Source of the DNA: Pararge aegeria
Lineage: Eukaryota > Arthropoda > Insecta > Lepidoptera > Nymphalidae
DNA length: 64,000 bases
Assembly (NCBI RefSeq): GCF_905163445.1
Contig: NC_053187.1
Location: forward strand, 12,338,001 to 12,402,000
Direction: 5' to 3'
Notes under the pieces: model-generated
Seen by the model: the letters and a program-made list of their open reading frames with translations, nothing else
Told to the model about the DNA's origin: nothing
Database searches by the model: none
Part shown: piece by piece, positions 1 through 11,785 of the stretch
Layout: each line of letters begins with the position of its first letter
Numbering within the stretch: the stretch's first letter is position 1
Made by a program: the position numbers and the translations under genes

Positions 1-699
1 AACGTAAGCAATATCAAACCAATAATCATGGAAGCTGATAAACCTTGACATTTTTAAAGGCCAACTGGAATCATTTTATCTTGTCATTTTCATTTATACT
101 ACCAACTAAAATAGTGAATTGCAATGCAGTTAATGCAGTCGACAATATGGACCAAACATGCAGTTAATGGACAAAATTGACAGGACATACTAAGGTATAT
201 TGGTAGCACTTGACTCCAATTTTATGCGCCTCAAGTCGAAGGCAGAAGAAGAGAAACATATTATCGAATATAAACCAAATATTGCAATGATTCAGGTATA
301 CGAATATGTTATCAGGCATATCGACTCAACAAACAGATTACACCTCTCCCACCATCCCGCTACCTTTCTTTCGACTTCTTCCGCGCCGTATCACTTTCCG
401 CGAACGCGTTCTTTATCCAATTATCCGAAGATAAATCTCACCTGTGACTGCAGAGGAAATAGCGGATGGAAATGTTGTATTAGGGAATAATACCCGCCTG
501 AAGGTTTTGCACGAATTGTCTTGCTTTGTTAGACTTTACTATATATTAATGTAATACTTCATCTTCATCGGGATCATTAGATGGATCGTAACAATGAATA
601 GCAATTATTTGATACATGTAAAAAGCGTGGCTTTTTTTATGACTTTAATTAGAATTACTGAGAGTTCGATTTCTACATAATTATAAGATATATAATTTA
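1..699. other. No gene or repeat recognised
   Basis: AT-rich with a GC-richer patch at about 345-480. A 96-codon frame at 200-490 starts at TTG and has no recognisable domain, so I do not call it. Confidence 0.4.
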
Positions 700-860
700 C
701 TAGATATGCCCTGCGGCTTCGCCTGCGTAAATACAAACAGACAGAAAAAAAATACTTTTTTGGCTTCATTATAGATTATAGAGAGCAAAGAAAAGAAATT
801 TAATATCTTGAGTGCCCAGAACTCGACCCGATACAGTTTTATTAAAAGTAGGTATAGATT
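700..860 (-). mobile_element. Helitron-like element, 3' end
   Basis: On the minus strand the element ends in ACGCAGGCGAAGCCGCAGGG followed by CATAT and CTAG at 700-703, the CTRR-type end of a Helitron with a T next to it. The rest matches the copy at 58.3-58.5 kb (both contain GACCxGxTACAGTTTTATTA). The 5' end is not resolved. Confidence 0.5.
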
Positions 861-1718
861 TTAACATGTAATATGTAAATATCTGAGCTATTAATTTTTT
901 TACCATAATCTTTACAAAGAGGATTAAATAACCATTTTATTATCAAAAGACCTTACCCTTTATGGAATATTATTCGATTCGCATAGTGTAGATCATAAAT
1001 AATTATAAAACGCACAAGTGTGCTGTACCTCTGTGTCCGCGTGACCAATATTATGCCTACGTCACGACCCTAAATAACGTAAAAAACTAGCATAATGAAA
1101 TCTACGGCTACATCATAATACAATTATTCGCTCTATGAGAAATAAAATCTATTATAGTAATGATCGTAAAAAAACTAAAAATAGAACTCTCCTTCGCTAA
1201 AGACGTCTATTAAAAACTGATAAAAATAAAAATACAGTTTCCGATACAATTAATGTCAAACAGAGTGATCGAGGCAAGCTAACTAGTCGCTGTCGAACAA
1301 AATATTGCTGATTCGAATAAAAAACTGATTGCTATCTCACTTTGATGTTGTCGGAGGAAATGGGATCTGCTTCCGATCCGCGAGAAAAAGGGAATAATCT
1401 TCTTCTCGATTTCAGAGTTCCGCTTTAAAGTAACTGAATCCATTTAACTTTGTAATACTTTAGTTATAGTTGCGCTGTAATTTAACTGCACAATATTATT
1501 AAGCTTGGTTTAAGTGTTATGAATCTTGTTATAGTAAAGCTGCTGATATCACAACTATATTTATATTACAGAAAAGAGCTGTACGATCAAAATATAAACT
1601 TAAATCACGGAATTCCTCCGTCAGAAGTTTAAAGAAATAAGTATACTTACTGTATATATTTCTTAACAATATATTTGTAAGACAACATAATATTACAACA
1701 AAAAGTGGATATAAATAG
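861..1718. other. No gene or repeat recognised
   Basis: AT-rich unique-looking sequence with a slightly GC-richer block at 1345-1430. Confidence 0.4.
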
Positions 1719-2180
1719 TTGACTTATAAGTAATGGTCATAAATTAGTGTCATCTGCATATCGTCTGCGAAAGGTACAGAGGTCATTTGTGGGATTGTGT
1801 ATACGCTTTTATAATATGATTCCTTAGGAAATTTTGGACCTACCAATGCATAAATTTAAAGAACTTGTTAAAAAAACATTTGTTACGGTGAGGTTACTCT
1901 AAAATTGATGAATTTTTTAATGACAAGGTGGCTTGGAAGCATCCGGCTCCGCTTTCCTCTCTAACAAGATAGAAAAATGAATGTTGAAATGTAAAGTGCA
2001 AATTGTTGATGTTGGAAAAGAGCAACTGCTGAGTTACTTGCCAGCTTCTTCTCGGTTAGAATCTGCCTTCCGAACCGGTGGTAGAGTCACTACAAACACA
2101 CAGAATTGACGTTTCAAAAGTGCTTATATTGTGCCTACTTGAAATAAATGAATTTGATTTGATTTGATTTTTTTTTTTAT
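1719..2180 (+). mobile_element. 5'-truncated LINE 3' end (family L), TTTGA tail
   Basis: Plus-strand copy of a LINE whose C-terminal RT coding part is recognisable although broken: residues like SAYRLRKVQRSFVGLC and LPMHKFKELVKK appear across several stops and frameshifts. The UTR contains TCTGCCTTCCGAACCGGTGG and a conserved TTTCAAAAGTGCTTATATTG segment, then AATAAATGAA and about three TTTGA units at 2152-2170. Five more copies lie in this window. Truncated at the 5' side near 1719. Confidence 0.8.
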
Positions 2181-2830
2181 TGTGAACTAAACTTTTCTTG
2201 TTAGCATAACCGTACAACGTAGTACAACTACAGTGTCGCTTTAATAAGCCTACAACCTATATTATTTTAATCTAAACTTATTTAAAAATTATTACGAGAA
2301 ATACAAGAATCCAGTAACGGGCTCTCCCGTTGAAGGTAAATCTATTGCAGGTTTCACACCTAGCAAAATAATGAAGAACCCGGCTTCTTATCAAGTAATA
2401 TCTTGACGCCATTTCTTAAATTCTGCCGTGATTGCTGTGAGGACGGATAGCGTGATATCGGCTGAAGGGCCCGGTGTCGACTTCTGACCGTTTGGAGTGC
2501 CGATCTAATTTGCCGAATCGCGGAAGCATATGAAATTTAATCGATTCGCTTCACTGAAAACGGTTTTATGAAGGTGTTGCCGGGTTATTGTTACGTGTGA
2601 TTCCATTTAGGGAGATACAGTCGTTGTAGAAAGAAAGGTCCTTTTCAATCATATTTTTAATCGACACAGGTATCTTTTAACTTGGTATCAGTCATCAACA
2701 ATATCATTTTTATCTTATTAAAGTTCCATTTGCTAGGCAAAAGCATCAAATCTATCTACTGTTAGTACCATTTGGGCTTGGGCCACGTTGCCCCAATGTG
2801 GGATACGATAATTCTTATTATCTTCATGGT
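2181..2830. other. No gene or repeat recognised
   Basis: Moderately GC-rich at 2400-2530; no frame or repeat match inside the window. Confidence 0.4.
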
Positions 2831-2945
2831 GTTATAGGCTATAACAGCCCACTGCTGGACTAAAGGCCTCTCCCGAGGGGTGGGTTTTTCCATAATAGCC
2901 AGAAGAGTTGACGTTAGACGGGATGGTGTTGATCGCAGTAAATTC
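2831..2945 (+). repeat. Repeat fragment (CCCACTGCTGGACTAAAGGCC)
   Basis: ATAGGCTATAACAGCCCACT and GCTGGACTAAAGGCCTCTCC, then GATGGTGTTGATCGCAGTAA. Related words occur at 5740-5800, 51260-51300 (reversed) and 58495-58620. Confidence 0.4.
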
Positions 2946-3560
2946 AAAAAATTCTAAATTCATTTATTTCAATTAGGCCTAATATAAGCACTTTTGAAAC
3001 GTCAAGTCTGTCTGTGTGTAGTGACTCTACCACCGGTTCCAAAGGCAGATTCTACCGAGAAGAAGCCGGCAGGAAACTCAGCAGTTGCTCTTTTCCAATA
3101 TCAACAATTTACATTTTAAAATTCATTTTTTATCTTGTGAGAGATGAAAACGGAGCCGGATGCTTCCAAGCAACCAAGTCATTAAGAAATTCATCAATGA
3201 CGACCGACTGGCGCAGTGGGCAGCGACCCTGCTTTCTGAGTCCTAGGCCGTGGGTTCGATTCCCACAATTGGAAAATGTTTGTGTGATGAACATGATTGT
3301 TTTTCAGTGTCTGGGTATTTATCTGTATATTATAAGTATTTATATGTATTATATTCATAAAAATATTCAACAGCTATCTTAATACCCATAACACAAGCTA
3401 CGCTTACTTTGGGGCTAGATGGTGATGTGTGTACTGTCGTAGAAAAAAAAAAAAATTGTATAATAACCTCGCTGTAACAAATGTGTTTTAACACATTCCT
3501 TAAACTTATGCATTGGTAGGTCCAAAATTATCTTAGGAATCATATTATAAAAGCGTAGTA
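2946..3560 (-). mobile_element. LINE 3' end (family L), split by a SINE
   Basis: Minus-strand copy of family L in two blocks, 2946-3199 and 3456-3560. Comparison with the uninterrupted copy at 36.4 kb shows that the break falls in the middle of the word CATCAATTGTAT and is filled by the SINE at 3200-3455. The open frame at 3014-3382 in this place runs across both elements and is not a gene. Confidence 0.8.
3200..3455 (+). mobile_element. tRNA-derived SINE (family A, Metulj-like), poly(A) tail
   Basis: Full-length-looking SINE. The tRNA-like head has an A-box-like TGGCGCAGTGG (about 3209-3219) and a B box GGTTCGATTCC (3253-3263), giving an internal RNA polymerase III promoter. The body includes CAGTGTCTGGGTATTTATCTG and TACGCTTACTTTGGGGCTAG, and the tail is 13 A at 3443-3455. 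Inserted in a minus-strand LINE copy. It resembles the Metulj SINE of nymphalids; the name is from memory of the pattern. Confidence 0.85.
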
Positions 3561-3960
3561 GATTACATTAGCAGCAAAGAGGACGCTATTGTTCGTTTTC
3601 TGGGTTATTCCCTTATTCACCTTGTACTACACCAGGAAGAGTAGGAGTTGTGGTTAGCAGATATAACGTTGATCGTCATGTCTGGTAACCATTTAGCTAG
3701 ATGGGTATCTAAAATAAGTTATTTTCCTTAATACCTGTCTTTACATAAGTGCATTTGTGCGCGTCACCAGCAAGTGTATCTTTCAAAGTAAGTATTTATC
3801 TCTGGACAAAAAATATTCCACAGTTTTTAAACGATTTCTTACATATTATTATGCTCTCGGGACACAAAATATTATCACATGTAAAATATACCTAATTCAA
3901 TTTTAGCTTTCGAAGTCAAGCTGAAATACTGCTCGTGGTACTTACAAACTTACAGGCTCA

Positions 3961-4205
3961 TCAAATTCTTATCCGTACTAACATTATAAAAGCGAAAGTG
4001 TGTTTTTTCTTTCTTTCCTTCCGTAACGCCCTATCTAAGGAACCAATCAACTTCATTTTTGGCAGGCATAGATTTAGTAAAACGGGCGCAGAGTAACAAG
4101 GGCTTTTTATCCCAGGAAAACAAAAAGTTCCCATGGTCATAGGTCTGCAAAAAACCGTAAAAACATATGCAGGAGACATTATTTTCTCCGTGCGTCTTAT
4201 TTCCT
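3961..4205 (+). mobile_element. Helitron-like non-autonomous element, 5' part
   Basis: Plus-strand start CTAACATTATAAAAGCGAAAGTGTG followed by a T/C-rich stretch, CCAATCAACTTCATTTTTGG and GCTTTTTATCCCAGGAAAAC. This is the 5' module of lepidopteran repeats that end with the GCGGGCAAC-CTAG type terminus. The 3' end is not clear; the frame open on the minus strand here is not a gene. Confidence 0.45.
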
Positions 4206-4744
4206 CCGCCTCACGCTACGACCAAGGACTGTGATAAGTACTTTCTTTCTTGACTCAGCTCCTTACGACAAATAAAACTTCTTGGACGTTAGTGAAGATA
4301 GCAGCGCGGATTTGTTTATCTTGACATCTTGCAACATCCACGAATCCACATTCGATCTTCATTGCCAGTGATCATGTGATACCTTGTAATGATTATTTGA
4401 AGAGTTTTTCATCTGGCAATATAACCGAAACACCCAGGGATCCCCTAAAGTAGTTGATACCCTTTTTCACATTGTTTTCTACATAGTCGTTAATTATAAC
4501 GTTCGTTCATCCAAAGTACCAATGGTCCTGATTGCATACGTGTCGACGGTGCCCAAATGAAAACAAGTAAATTCAATTGACTTTTAATGATGCAAATTTT
4601 TCGAATTCCATTACGAATCAGTACGTAGCATTGCGTTGATCAAAGGCGTTTAATTTCCATAATCAACAGGTCAAAACGGGGATTACAATGTGTTTTAAAG
4701 GAATTTTTTTCATAAACAAAATAGAATGATAACGTTTCTTCGTC

Positions 4745-4825
4745 TATACAGGCAGCAGGGATTACTTTGCGGAATATACAATAAAAATTAAGCTTAATGT
4801 TCTGTTCTCCGCGAAAATTAAGCTT
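4745..4825. repeat. Short repeat, copy 1 (TTACTTTGCGGAA ... CTCCGCGAAAA)
   Basis: GGATTACTTTGCGGAATATA, AAAATTAAGCTTAATG and TTCTCCGCGAAAA in the same order as at 5540-5617. The outer words are near-inverted copies (TTTGCGGA and TCCGCGAAA), so it may be a small MITE. Confidence 0.55.
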
Positions 4826-5539
4826 GATTTTCATTTTATTTCTTTTTTCGATTAGGTCTACTTTACCTTGAAAGAAAAAGACAATTCTAAATACTAAAAA
4901 AGATAACGCGACCGACTGACTTATTTATCAGCGTACGATTCAACCTCAGCAACTCCGATCTCCGATCAGACTAAAGTTTGGCATACAAATAATTTTTAGG
5001 AAGTAGACAACCGCTGAGAATTTTACGAAATGAAGTGGGGTTACAAAGCATATAAGTTATATTTTTCAGTACGTCAATCAAATCATAAATCATTGAGCTG
5101 ATCTTGAGAAAATGTAGCATTCTTCTGTCAATTTCTTTACGGAGACGGGCATTCGCTACCGCGGGAAAAAATTCTTACTCTCGCGGGTAGTCAGACAATC
5201 TACGAAGATGACGTCGCCGTCAATCACTTGTGTTTTTTATGGAGGTTTCCCTTGACTTCGTCCTTGTAAAACTTAAGATAAGTTATTTTCCTTTACAGAA
5301 TTTTAAAATATATTAAACACAATATACCGCTTCCCACTGCAACTGCCAGCCGTATTCCTTCGTTTGCTAGGCTCCTAACGCGGTGAAAAAATCTACGGGT
5401 AACACCGTCGCCGCGTCGGTCATCTCTAACAGTGGTATAGGTTTTTCATATTTCCATACATTAGTCTTTTCAGCCACTAGACGCATTTCCGATCGCCTCG
5501 CGAGAATTCTCCCTGTTTTAGTTAGATAAATAGTGTATA

Positions 5540-5617
5540 GAAGCAGGCGTTACTTTGCGGAAATCCATGATATATTATCAAAATTAAGCTTAATTTGCTA
5601 TACTCCGCGAAAAGCAA
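5540..5617. repeat. Short repeat, copy 2 (TTACTTTGCGGAA ... CTCCGCGAAAA)
   Basis: GAAGCAGGCGTTACTTTGCG, AAAATTAAGCTTAATTTG and TATACTCCGCGAAAAGC. Same orientation as the copy 800 bp to the left. Confidence 0.55.
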
Positions 5618-5739
5618 AATAGTCTCTATAATAGTCTATAGAGTAGTTAAATAGTCTCTTTATAATTTATTATAAGTAAAGATTTTTTTGCAGGCACTTT
5701 TAAAACGTGAATTCGGATTGTAATGAGTGCTACAATTAC

Positions 5740-5800
5740 AACGGCACTACTGACCTACCTATTACAGTCCAATACTGGACTAAAAGCTTCTCCCGCGATC
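5740..5800 (+). repeat. Repeat fragment (ACTGGACTAAAAGC)
   Basis: CCTATTACAGTCCAATACTG and GACTAAAAGCTTCTCCCGCG; same family as 2831-2945. Confidence 0.35.
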
Positions 5801-6500
5801 TAGTACATACTAGTATGTAAATATTTCATAAATAACTATAATCATCCTAATTTAATCTATAAAATAAACATTTTCTGAAACACAACATTGTACCTATTAA
5901 AAATATTAAAATGCAACACTACGAAATATCACATCTTGTCATACAGCTATAAATAACGATAAACATACACCGGCCTTTGACAGCACACGGTAGCAAATAT
6001 TATATTTTGCCGTGAGCGTGAATTCAGATTCGTGATGGTATTTACGTTGTGTCTTCAAAAACGTAAATCTAAAGCAAACAAGCAATACCTCGAATGGATT
6101 TAAGAAGTTTCCAATACAGTGTGGAGCTTATATTTTAGTGTGTGGTTATAGGTAAGAAAACCAGGGTTTCACTCTTGGTTTGAGTCAATTACATCATTAT
6201 CATCATTTGAGATGTTTTATGTGCACTGCTAGAATTAAAACTTACTTTCTTTCTTTTGTATTCAATTTTCATGTTATGAAGCTTTCGACCAAAAACTCTC
6301 TTTTAATCTTTTGAAGTCGTAAGTCTTTCAGTGTGATCTACCAACCTTGAAACTCCAACTTCAAGGCTTCCGTCCATTGTCTTTTTATGTTCGAGACTCC
6401 TTGAACTAAGTCGATAACTCTGCACGGCGATCGGATAGAGTTACACTGAGTCGGATAGAGTTAGACATTGTGAGATGGAGATAACAAAAAAAAAAAAAAA

Positions 6501-6680
6501 AAACACCCGGCTAAGTTTGTTGTGGGCTTCTTCTTAGACCAGGACGCGTTTGGAACCGAATGTGGTTATCGCCATCATCTCACTACCGTGTGGTTCTTAT
6601 GTACGCATCAAAAGTGCCACCTGTGGGCCTACTTGAATAAAGATATTTTTGACTTTGACTTTGACTTTGACTTTGAGTAT
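6501..6680 (+). mobile_element. LINE 3' end with TTTGAC tail (second family)
   Basis: The block from CACCCGGCTAAGTTTGTTG to CTACTTGAATAAAGATAT is a LINE 3' UTR ending in about four TTTGAC units (6651-6676). It follows a run of 18 A at 6485-6503. The frame open at 6522-6734 translates this UTR and is not a gene. Confidence 0.65.
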
Positions 6681-8149
6681 ATAGCCATCTCCATCGTCAG
6701 CCGAAAAGCTCTGAGCAGTTCTGAGAAGTTCTGAGCGTTATATAAACTTTTCATGTTTTAAATATTATTACAGAGCGAGATCGGAATCTTTTATATCTCC
6801 AACTAGTAAGATTAACTCGCTTATTATTTATACAATAAAAATACAAGGTAACTGAGAAGGTTTTCTGAACCAATGTCTAGGCTTTAATAATATTATTAAA
6901 AGACCATAATTTTTTCAAACCAAGGGATTTACCCCCCCAAACCTGTAAGGACGACGCAACAGCACTTATTAATGATTAATTATTCATCATAGTAATCAGA
7001 CCCGGGCGCTGGCTTAGCGTGCTCTATTAGTTATAGTAGGTGTTACGTAAAAAGAGCGCGAACTTGCTAATTACGCCTTTGACGTTTTTTTTTCTGTATG
7101 CAAATGTATGCGGATTGCCTATTTTTGTAATGATATTAAATTTTGCTTGTTAATCTTAAAGCTCTTGTGAGCGAGTTCTTTGACCTGGAATGATTAATAT
7201 TTATATATGGCCAATCTGACCCATCTACACACTTTCATGATCCTAATTCACTGGCATGCACAGGATTTATTTTTTAATTGGGCAGAAATATGTTTATGTT
7301 AACAATTAAGAGTTGCTACGAAATACGAGTCGGTATTCTAATAGCCTACTTGGACCACGTGCTGTAGCCAATATTCCAAATTAATATATTAACAGTGCAA
7401 ACTTGTAATTCTAGTCGGCTATGGAAGCAAAGCAAAAAGCTATTCCTAAATACGAAAGATCCAGGGTTAATGAGTTGTGGGTTAATGCAAATATGTTCTA
7501 CTCCATAATATAATTAGTGGATAAGCAAAGATGGGTACCATTTGCATGTAGTAATATTAATTATAAACTGCGCGGGTTGACATTCAACCAATTTTTTACG
7601 TGGCATCTGTAATACAGGGAGAAATTAATGTTCTAACTTCGTAATACCTCAGTCAATCACCTAATCTGTTACCGTCTTGGGTCTAACTTGCTGAACAAAA
7701 GGTATTTCTATCTATACAACATTATGACTATGTTGAAATAAATTACTCTTTTTAGAAATGTTAAAGGGTGGACTTCAATTGGTAATGTAGGTAAATCCTA
7801 GACGTGGTGTTGATTGAAATTTAGTTATAAAAGAGTTTGATTGAAACATGCTATGCTTGGTTGGTTCTGTTTTTATCTAATCATCATAATACACAGCCTC
7901 TTATCGTCCCACTGGCACTAAGTTTTTTGCCGGATAAAGGGAACTCTGTTTTCCAAATTGGTGGTAGTGGTATAGTCACTATACACAGACTTGCCACCTT
8001 AAAATTGTTTATTAATGCAGAGCTATTGAAATATACAAATTTTAAAAGTTAATTCGACTAGGATGTCCTAAAAATGGAGTGGCATTTGTATACTTCAAGT
8101 GAAATCTTAGTAGTCATTTATCGATATGGCGTCCCTTGGCGTAAAGTTA
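6681..8149. other. No gene or repeat recognised
   Basis: AT-rich; the short frame at 7837-8052 shows no domain. Confidence 0.4.
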
Positions 8150-8600
8150 TTATAGAACTCGCGGCGCGCTTGCGCGGCGCCGGTTTCGGGTGACTAAGTG
8201 ATATATGGGCTCCGAGGAACCCTAATGCGTCAGAGCGGAACAGCCTTACACGCGCAGCGAGCCTTCAAGACTCCTGGCTTGTCAAACTAATGAGCTAAGC
8301 GCCGTTTATTTTAGAATTGCTGCGGCTTGGTTTCCGTTGCTCTATCTAAGGCTGCCTTTACACAAGAACTGTCGAGAATGTGTTGCGGTATTTACATAGT
8401 AGGGGCGTGTGTTGTGTGTATAAGAATCGCCCCAAATACAGGTTGCAGTTGGCCACAGGTATCTTATGCTCTTTGCGAGAGAACATCATTCGCTGAAAAC
8501 GTACCTCGATTGAAAGCAGCAGGTGAGCTAGAAGTTAGTGGAAGTAGTGGCGTGCCTGACGTGAGGTGCACAGTCACGAATAATGGATCGTAAAGACCGG
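8150..8600 (+). other. GC-rich patch with a candidate exon
   Basis: CpG-rich stretch (CGCGGCGCGCTTGCGCGGCG near 8160) in AT-rich surroundings, followed by a possible exon: acceptor TTTATTTTAG ending at 8314 and donor CAG|GTGAGC at 8522/8523, giving 208 bp. The frame open from 8315 through the donor and on to 8593 has no recognisable domain. This could be a 5' non-coding exon, a lncRNA exon, or chance. Confidence 0.25.
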
Positions 8601-8659
8601 TGCAGTGGTTGATTTTAGTATAAATTAATAGTGATACAATATCTGATACTGGAATCAAT

Positions 8660-8830
8660 CATCATCGTCCTCAGTCTATTAATGTCCCACTGCCAGGCAC
8701 ATGCCTCCTCCCTCATAGGAGTGGATACTTCAACACGGGTTAGATACCTTTTACGTTTGTTATCATGTTCACACCTGGTCTTACAATAATCCACTTTCTT
8801 AAGCACGTGGATGGTTACAGCCAATGTTCT
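8660..8830. repeat. Repeat fragment (TAATGTCCCACTGC)
   Basis: TATTAATGTCCCACTGCCAG, GCACATGCCTCCTCCCTCAT and AGGAGTGGATACTTCAACAC; a related fragment lies at 21068-21155. Confidence 0.35.
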
Positions 8831-11504
8831 AACTCCGAACCGCTATACTTAGTTTTTGTACAAAATCTAAATACAAATTTATCCAAATCCGTAGTTGAAA
8901 AAGATGGCCACTGAACCGACGAGGCATTTCATAACGCTGCCATATTTTTATCCGTATTACAATAACTTGGAGCCATGCTGCTTTTTAAAAAAAAAAAAAT
9001 TTTTACAAAAAAGGACCTCAACATTTTTAAGTTTGTGCCAAGTGAAATTAACTTAGGAAAATATCTAATAATTTTCTACATTTTATTTGACAAAATGCTA
9101 TAAAGTAATGTGAATCTTTTGGACTTATATAAGTCTTCTCTTCAATGTATGTTTGTCTATCTGTATGTAGGTTTATGTAACATTAAGTGATCTCCTAATT
9201 TTTATTTATTATTAATTAACTTAGTTGAAATTTAGTCTACTCGATTTTGTAAATAAGATGAAAGATTTCGTCAATTTTAATATCAAATAGAATAAGCGAT
9301 TGTGAGAAACTTTGTGCTGTACATCGCAATCAAAGGGCCGTATAAAAGGCTTAACTTAATTAATTTAGCTGATGATCTTTATGCAAAATTGAATTACGGC
9401 TTTGGAGGTTTCCAAATTAGTTTGACCTGGACAATAGTTGCCACAGCCAGACGATTGTTCAAATATTTGTAGATTTAGTCAAGATGTCGTCGTAAACCGG
9501 AGATACTGCCCCGGTATTGTCTCAAAGAGATTAGTTTCCTCACAATTCTGTGCTGTCATCGTTATACGGATTAATTTTGGGTGATGAGACAGTTGGTATA
9601 AGGTTGTTATTGTTTATATTTATGTGTTCTCATTTTAATGATATATTGATTTGGAATGTTGTTTCCATTTTCAAATAAATCAGCGTTTGTTGTAAAGGCC
9701 TGTAAAAATCTGAATTCAGATATTTATCAGCACTTCGAGTTGATGCAGATTGTTGTTATCAAGAACAGACGTTCATCTTTTGGAAAAAAAATAAAAAAAA
9801 TCTCAACATTTATTAAAGACACAGGTATTCATTCGTTTGTTTTGTCATAAATAACGAAACTACAGCATTAACTGACTTGACATTATCGTAAAATTCTCAT
9901 TCCGAAATTTTAGCGTATCACTAGAGCCGCGCCGCCTGCAACATCGCCCGCATCGCGGTCGGGCAAGTTTCACGTTGATTAAAGATATCAGTTTCGACCT
10001 TTCATTAGAAATGGCACAAAGGCAACGCAATTACATCGTTGACATCTGGCGGCCTTATCGTTAAAGGGCTGCATCTTAGGCTTTACAATTTAGACTATCA
10101 AATATAACTAACTATAGCTTCGTTATCTATCTAGCTAAACTTGTTTCGTCTTTGAGTGATAGCTTTTTTGGTTTTATGTTTGTATTAGGTAATGTGTAGT
10201 GGTCTGATAATTTAAAAACGGTAGTCTGTAGAGCATGTAAATTTAGTTTTTTAATATAACCGTGCCGTACTAAGAGATGGATAGAACTCATATCTCGTTC
10301 CACCCTATAATAACTAAAGACTAGGGAATCCTAAGTATGAGTACCCACCATTTTACCCGCGTTAAGTAAGCAAAAAATTTATTTTGCTATTGTTTTAAAT
10401 CAGTTCAGTAGTTCCAGTGATCTTCCCACTTATGACATAAATTATTTGATTACGTCCGCGTACAATTTGTGAGTTTGTATATTATTTTTTATGCATGTAA
10501 AGATATTTTATTTAGAACCATGCAGATTGTAATGCTCTAACTTTCAAACCATCTTCCCCGTTGCACATTTTCAAGATAAGATTTCAAAGAACAGATTATT
10601 AGCGGATAGATAAAAGATAAGTCCCTTTAGATATCGGTAAGCGATCCTACTTCAAAATTTAAATGTCCTTAACTTTGAAATATGTTTCAGTAAAATGTTG
10701 GTAAAAGTTAAGTATCAAATAATGTTTCTTCTGGTCGTTTAAAGGTTCTTTTTATAAAGGATTCGTGTTTCGAATATCGATTAATTAGTATTCCTTTAAA
10801 TATTGGAAATTAAGTTAATAAAAATAATTATGTAGAGAAATATGTAAAGTCTTTAAAATACTTAAAAGAAAAAAAGTTTCTTCATCTTTATTTACAATAC
10901 ATAGATAGGGCTCTCAAAGCAATTTTACTCTTTAGACGAATCCGATTTAAATTATTTCTATAACCCGAGGATAAGCTTTAAAGTCCGAACAACCCAATGA
11001 ATTATTTAAAGGAGATTATTATTTCAGAACGTTTCTACGACCTTTCTGTTTCTCTGACTTTGTTTTAGAAACATGAAAACAAAATCATTTTCTAGTAAAT
11101 CTTTTTGAAGAAATTACGCTATTTTGATTGAATGAATATACATCTAGTTTATAAGGTAATTTTTTTATCGACCCATATAAATTCATAGCGGATCCTCTAA
11201 AATCTTTAAGTTATAAACGAAATGTCATCTCGAAAGTTGTGAAGGTACTTTTTATAGTTAAGATTAACGGCTTAGATTTTAATATATAAAGCACAGTTAA
11301 ATCACGATTGCACGTAATAAAATACAAAGGGCAAATCGTAAAATGTTATTTGCATCCGGAGCACTGTCGCCGTAACACAGTTGACACGAACAATGAATAT
11401 GACATATTTGCTTTTATTGCGTCTCTTGGTTTATTATGAAGTGGTGTGTTACCTCAGGTTTTAGGTCATCATATCTTGTGCTATTTGTAAGCGATCCGTA
11501 AAAG
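8831..11504. other. No gene recognised
   Basis: Long AT-rich stretch; apart from the CpG patch at 9915-9975 I see neither coding sequence nor a repeat shared with the rest of the window. Confidence 0.4.
9915..9975. other. Short CpG-rich patch
   Basis: AGAGCCGCGCCGCCTGCAAC and ATCGCCCGCATCGCGGTCGG in AT-rich DNA. No open frame of note. It may be a regulatory site or a remnant of a GC-rich repeat. Confidence 0.2.
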
Positions 11505-11785
11505 CTATACCAATAATAAAGCTAAGTGTTTGTTCCCTTGTTTCTTGGAATGCGCTTATTTCCAAATCTATCTGCCAGTCGAATTTGAAAACAGTTTTTG
11601 CATTTCTTTCGTTAACCGTTTCTCAAAAAGGTTTATAGGCTATTTAACAACAAGGCGCTAAACCTTACGAGTAGCCAAAGGGCGGATAAGACGCGATATG
11701 GCGAAGAATAAAAGTTTGTATTGCACAAATATCTTTACCAGAAGTTGCACGCGGACGATGTCGCGGGAAACTGATATTAATAGAT
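11505..11785 (+). mobile_element. Helitron-like non-autonomous element, decayed
   Basis: Begins near ACCAATAATAAAGCTAAGTG, continues with TTTATAGGCTATTTAACAAC and AAGGCGCTAAACCTTACGAG and ends with AGTTGCACGCGGACGATGTC and GCGGGAAACT, matching the general plan of lepidopteran Helitrons. The terminal CTAG is lost. Confidence 0.5.

Noticed and set aside
200..490. 96-codon frame at the left edge
   Set aside because: It starts at TTG, has no known domain, and could equally be chance in a GC-richer patch; there is no supporting splice or start context.
3200..3270. tRNA gene
   Set aside because: The A and B boxes belong to the head of a SINE; the acceptor and anticodon stems do not fold into a proper tRNA and the SINE body follows.
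3014..3382. 122-codon open frame on the plus strand
   Set aside because: It crosses a LINE 3' UTR read backwards and an inserted SINE.
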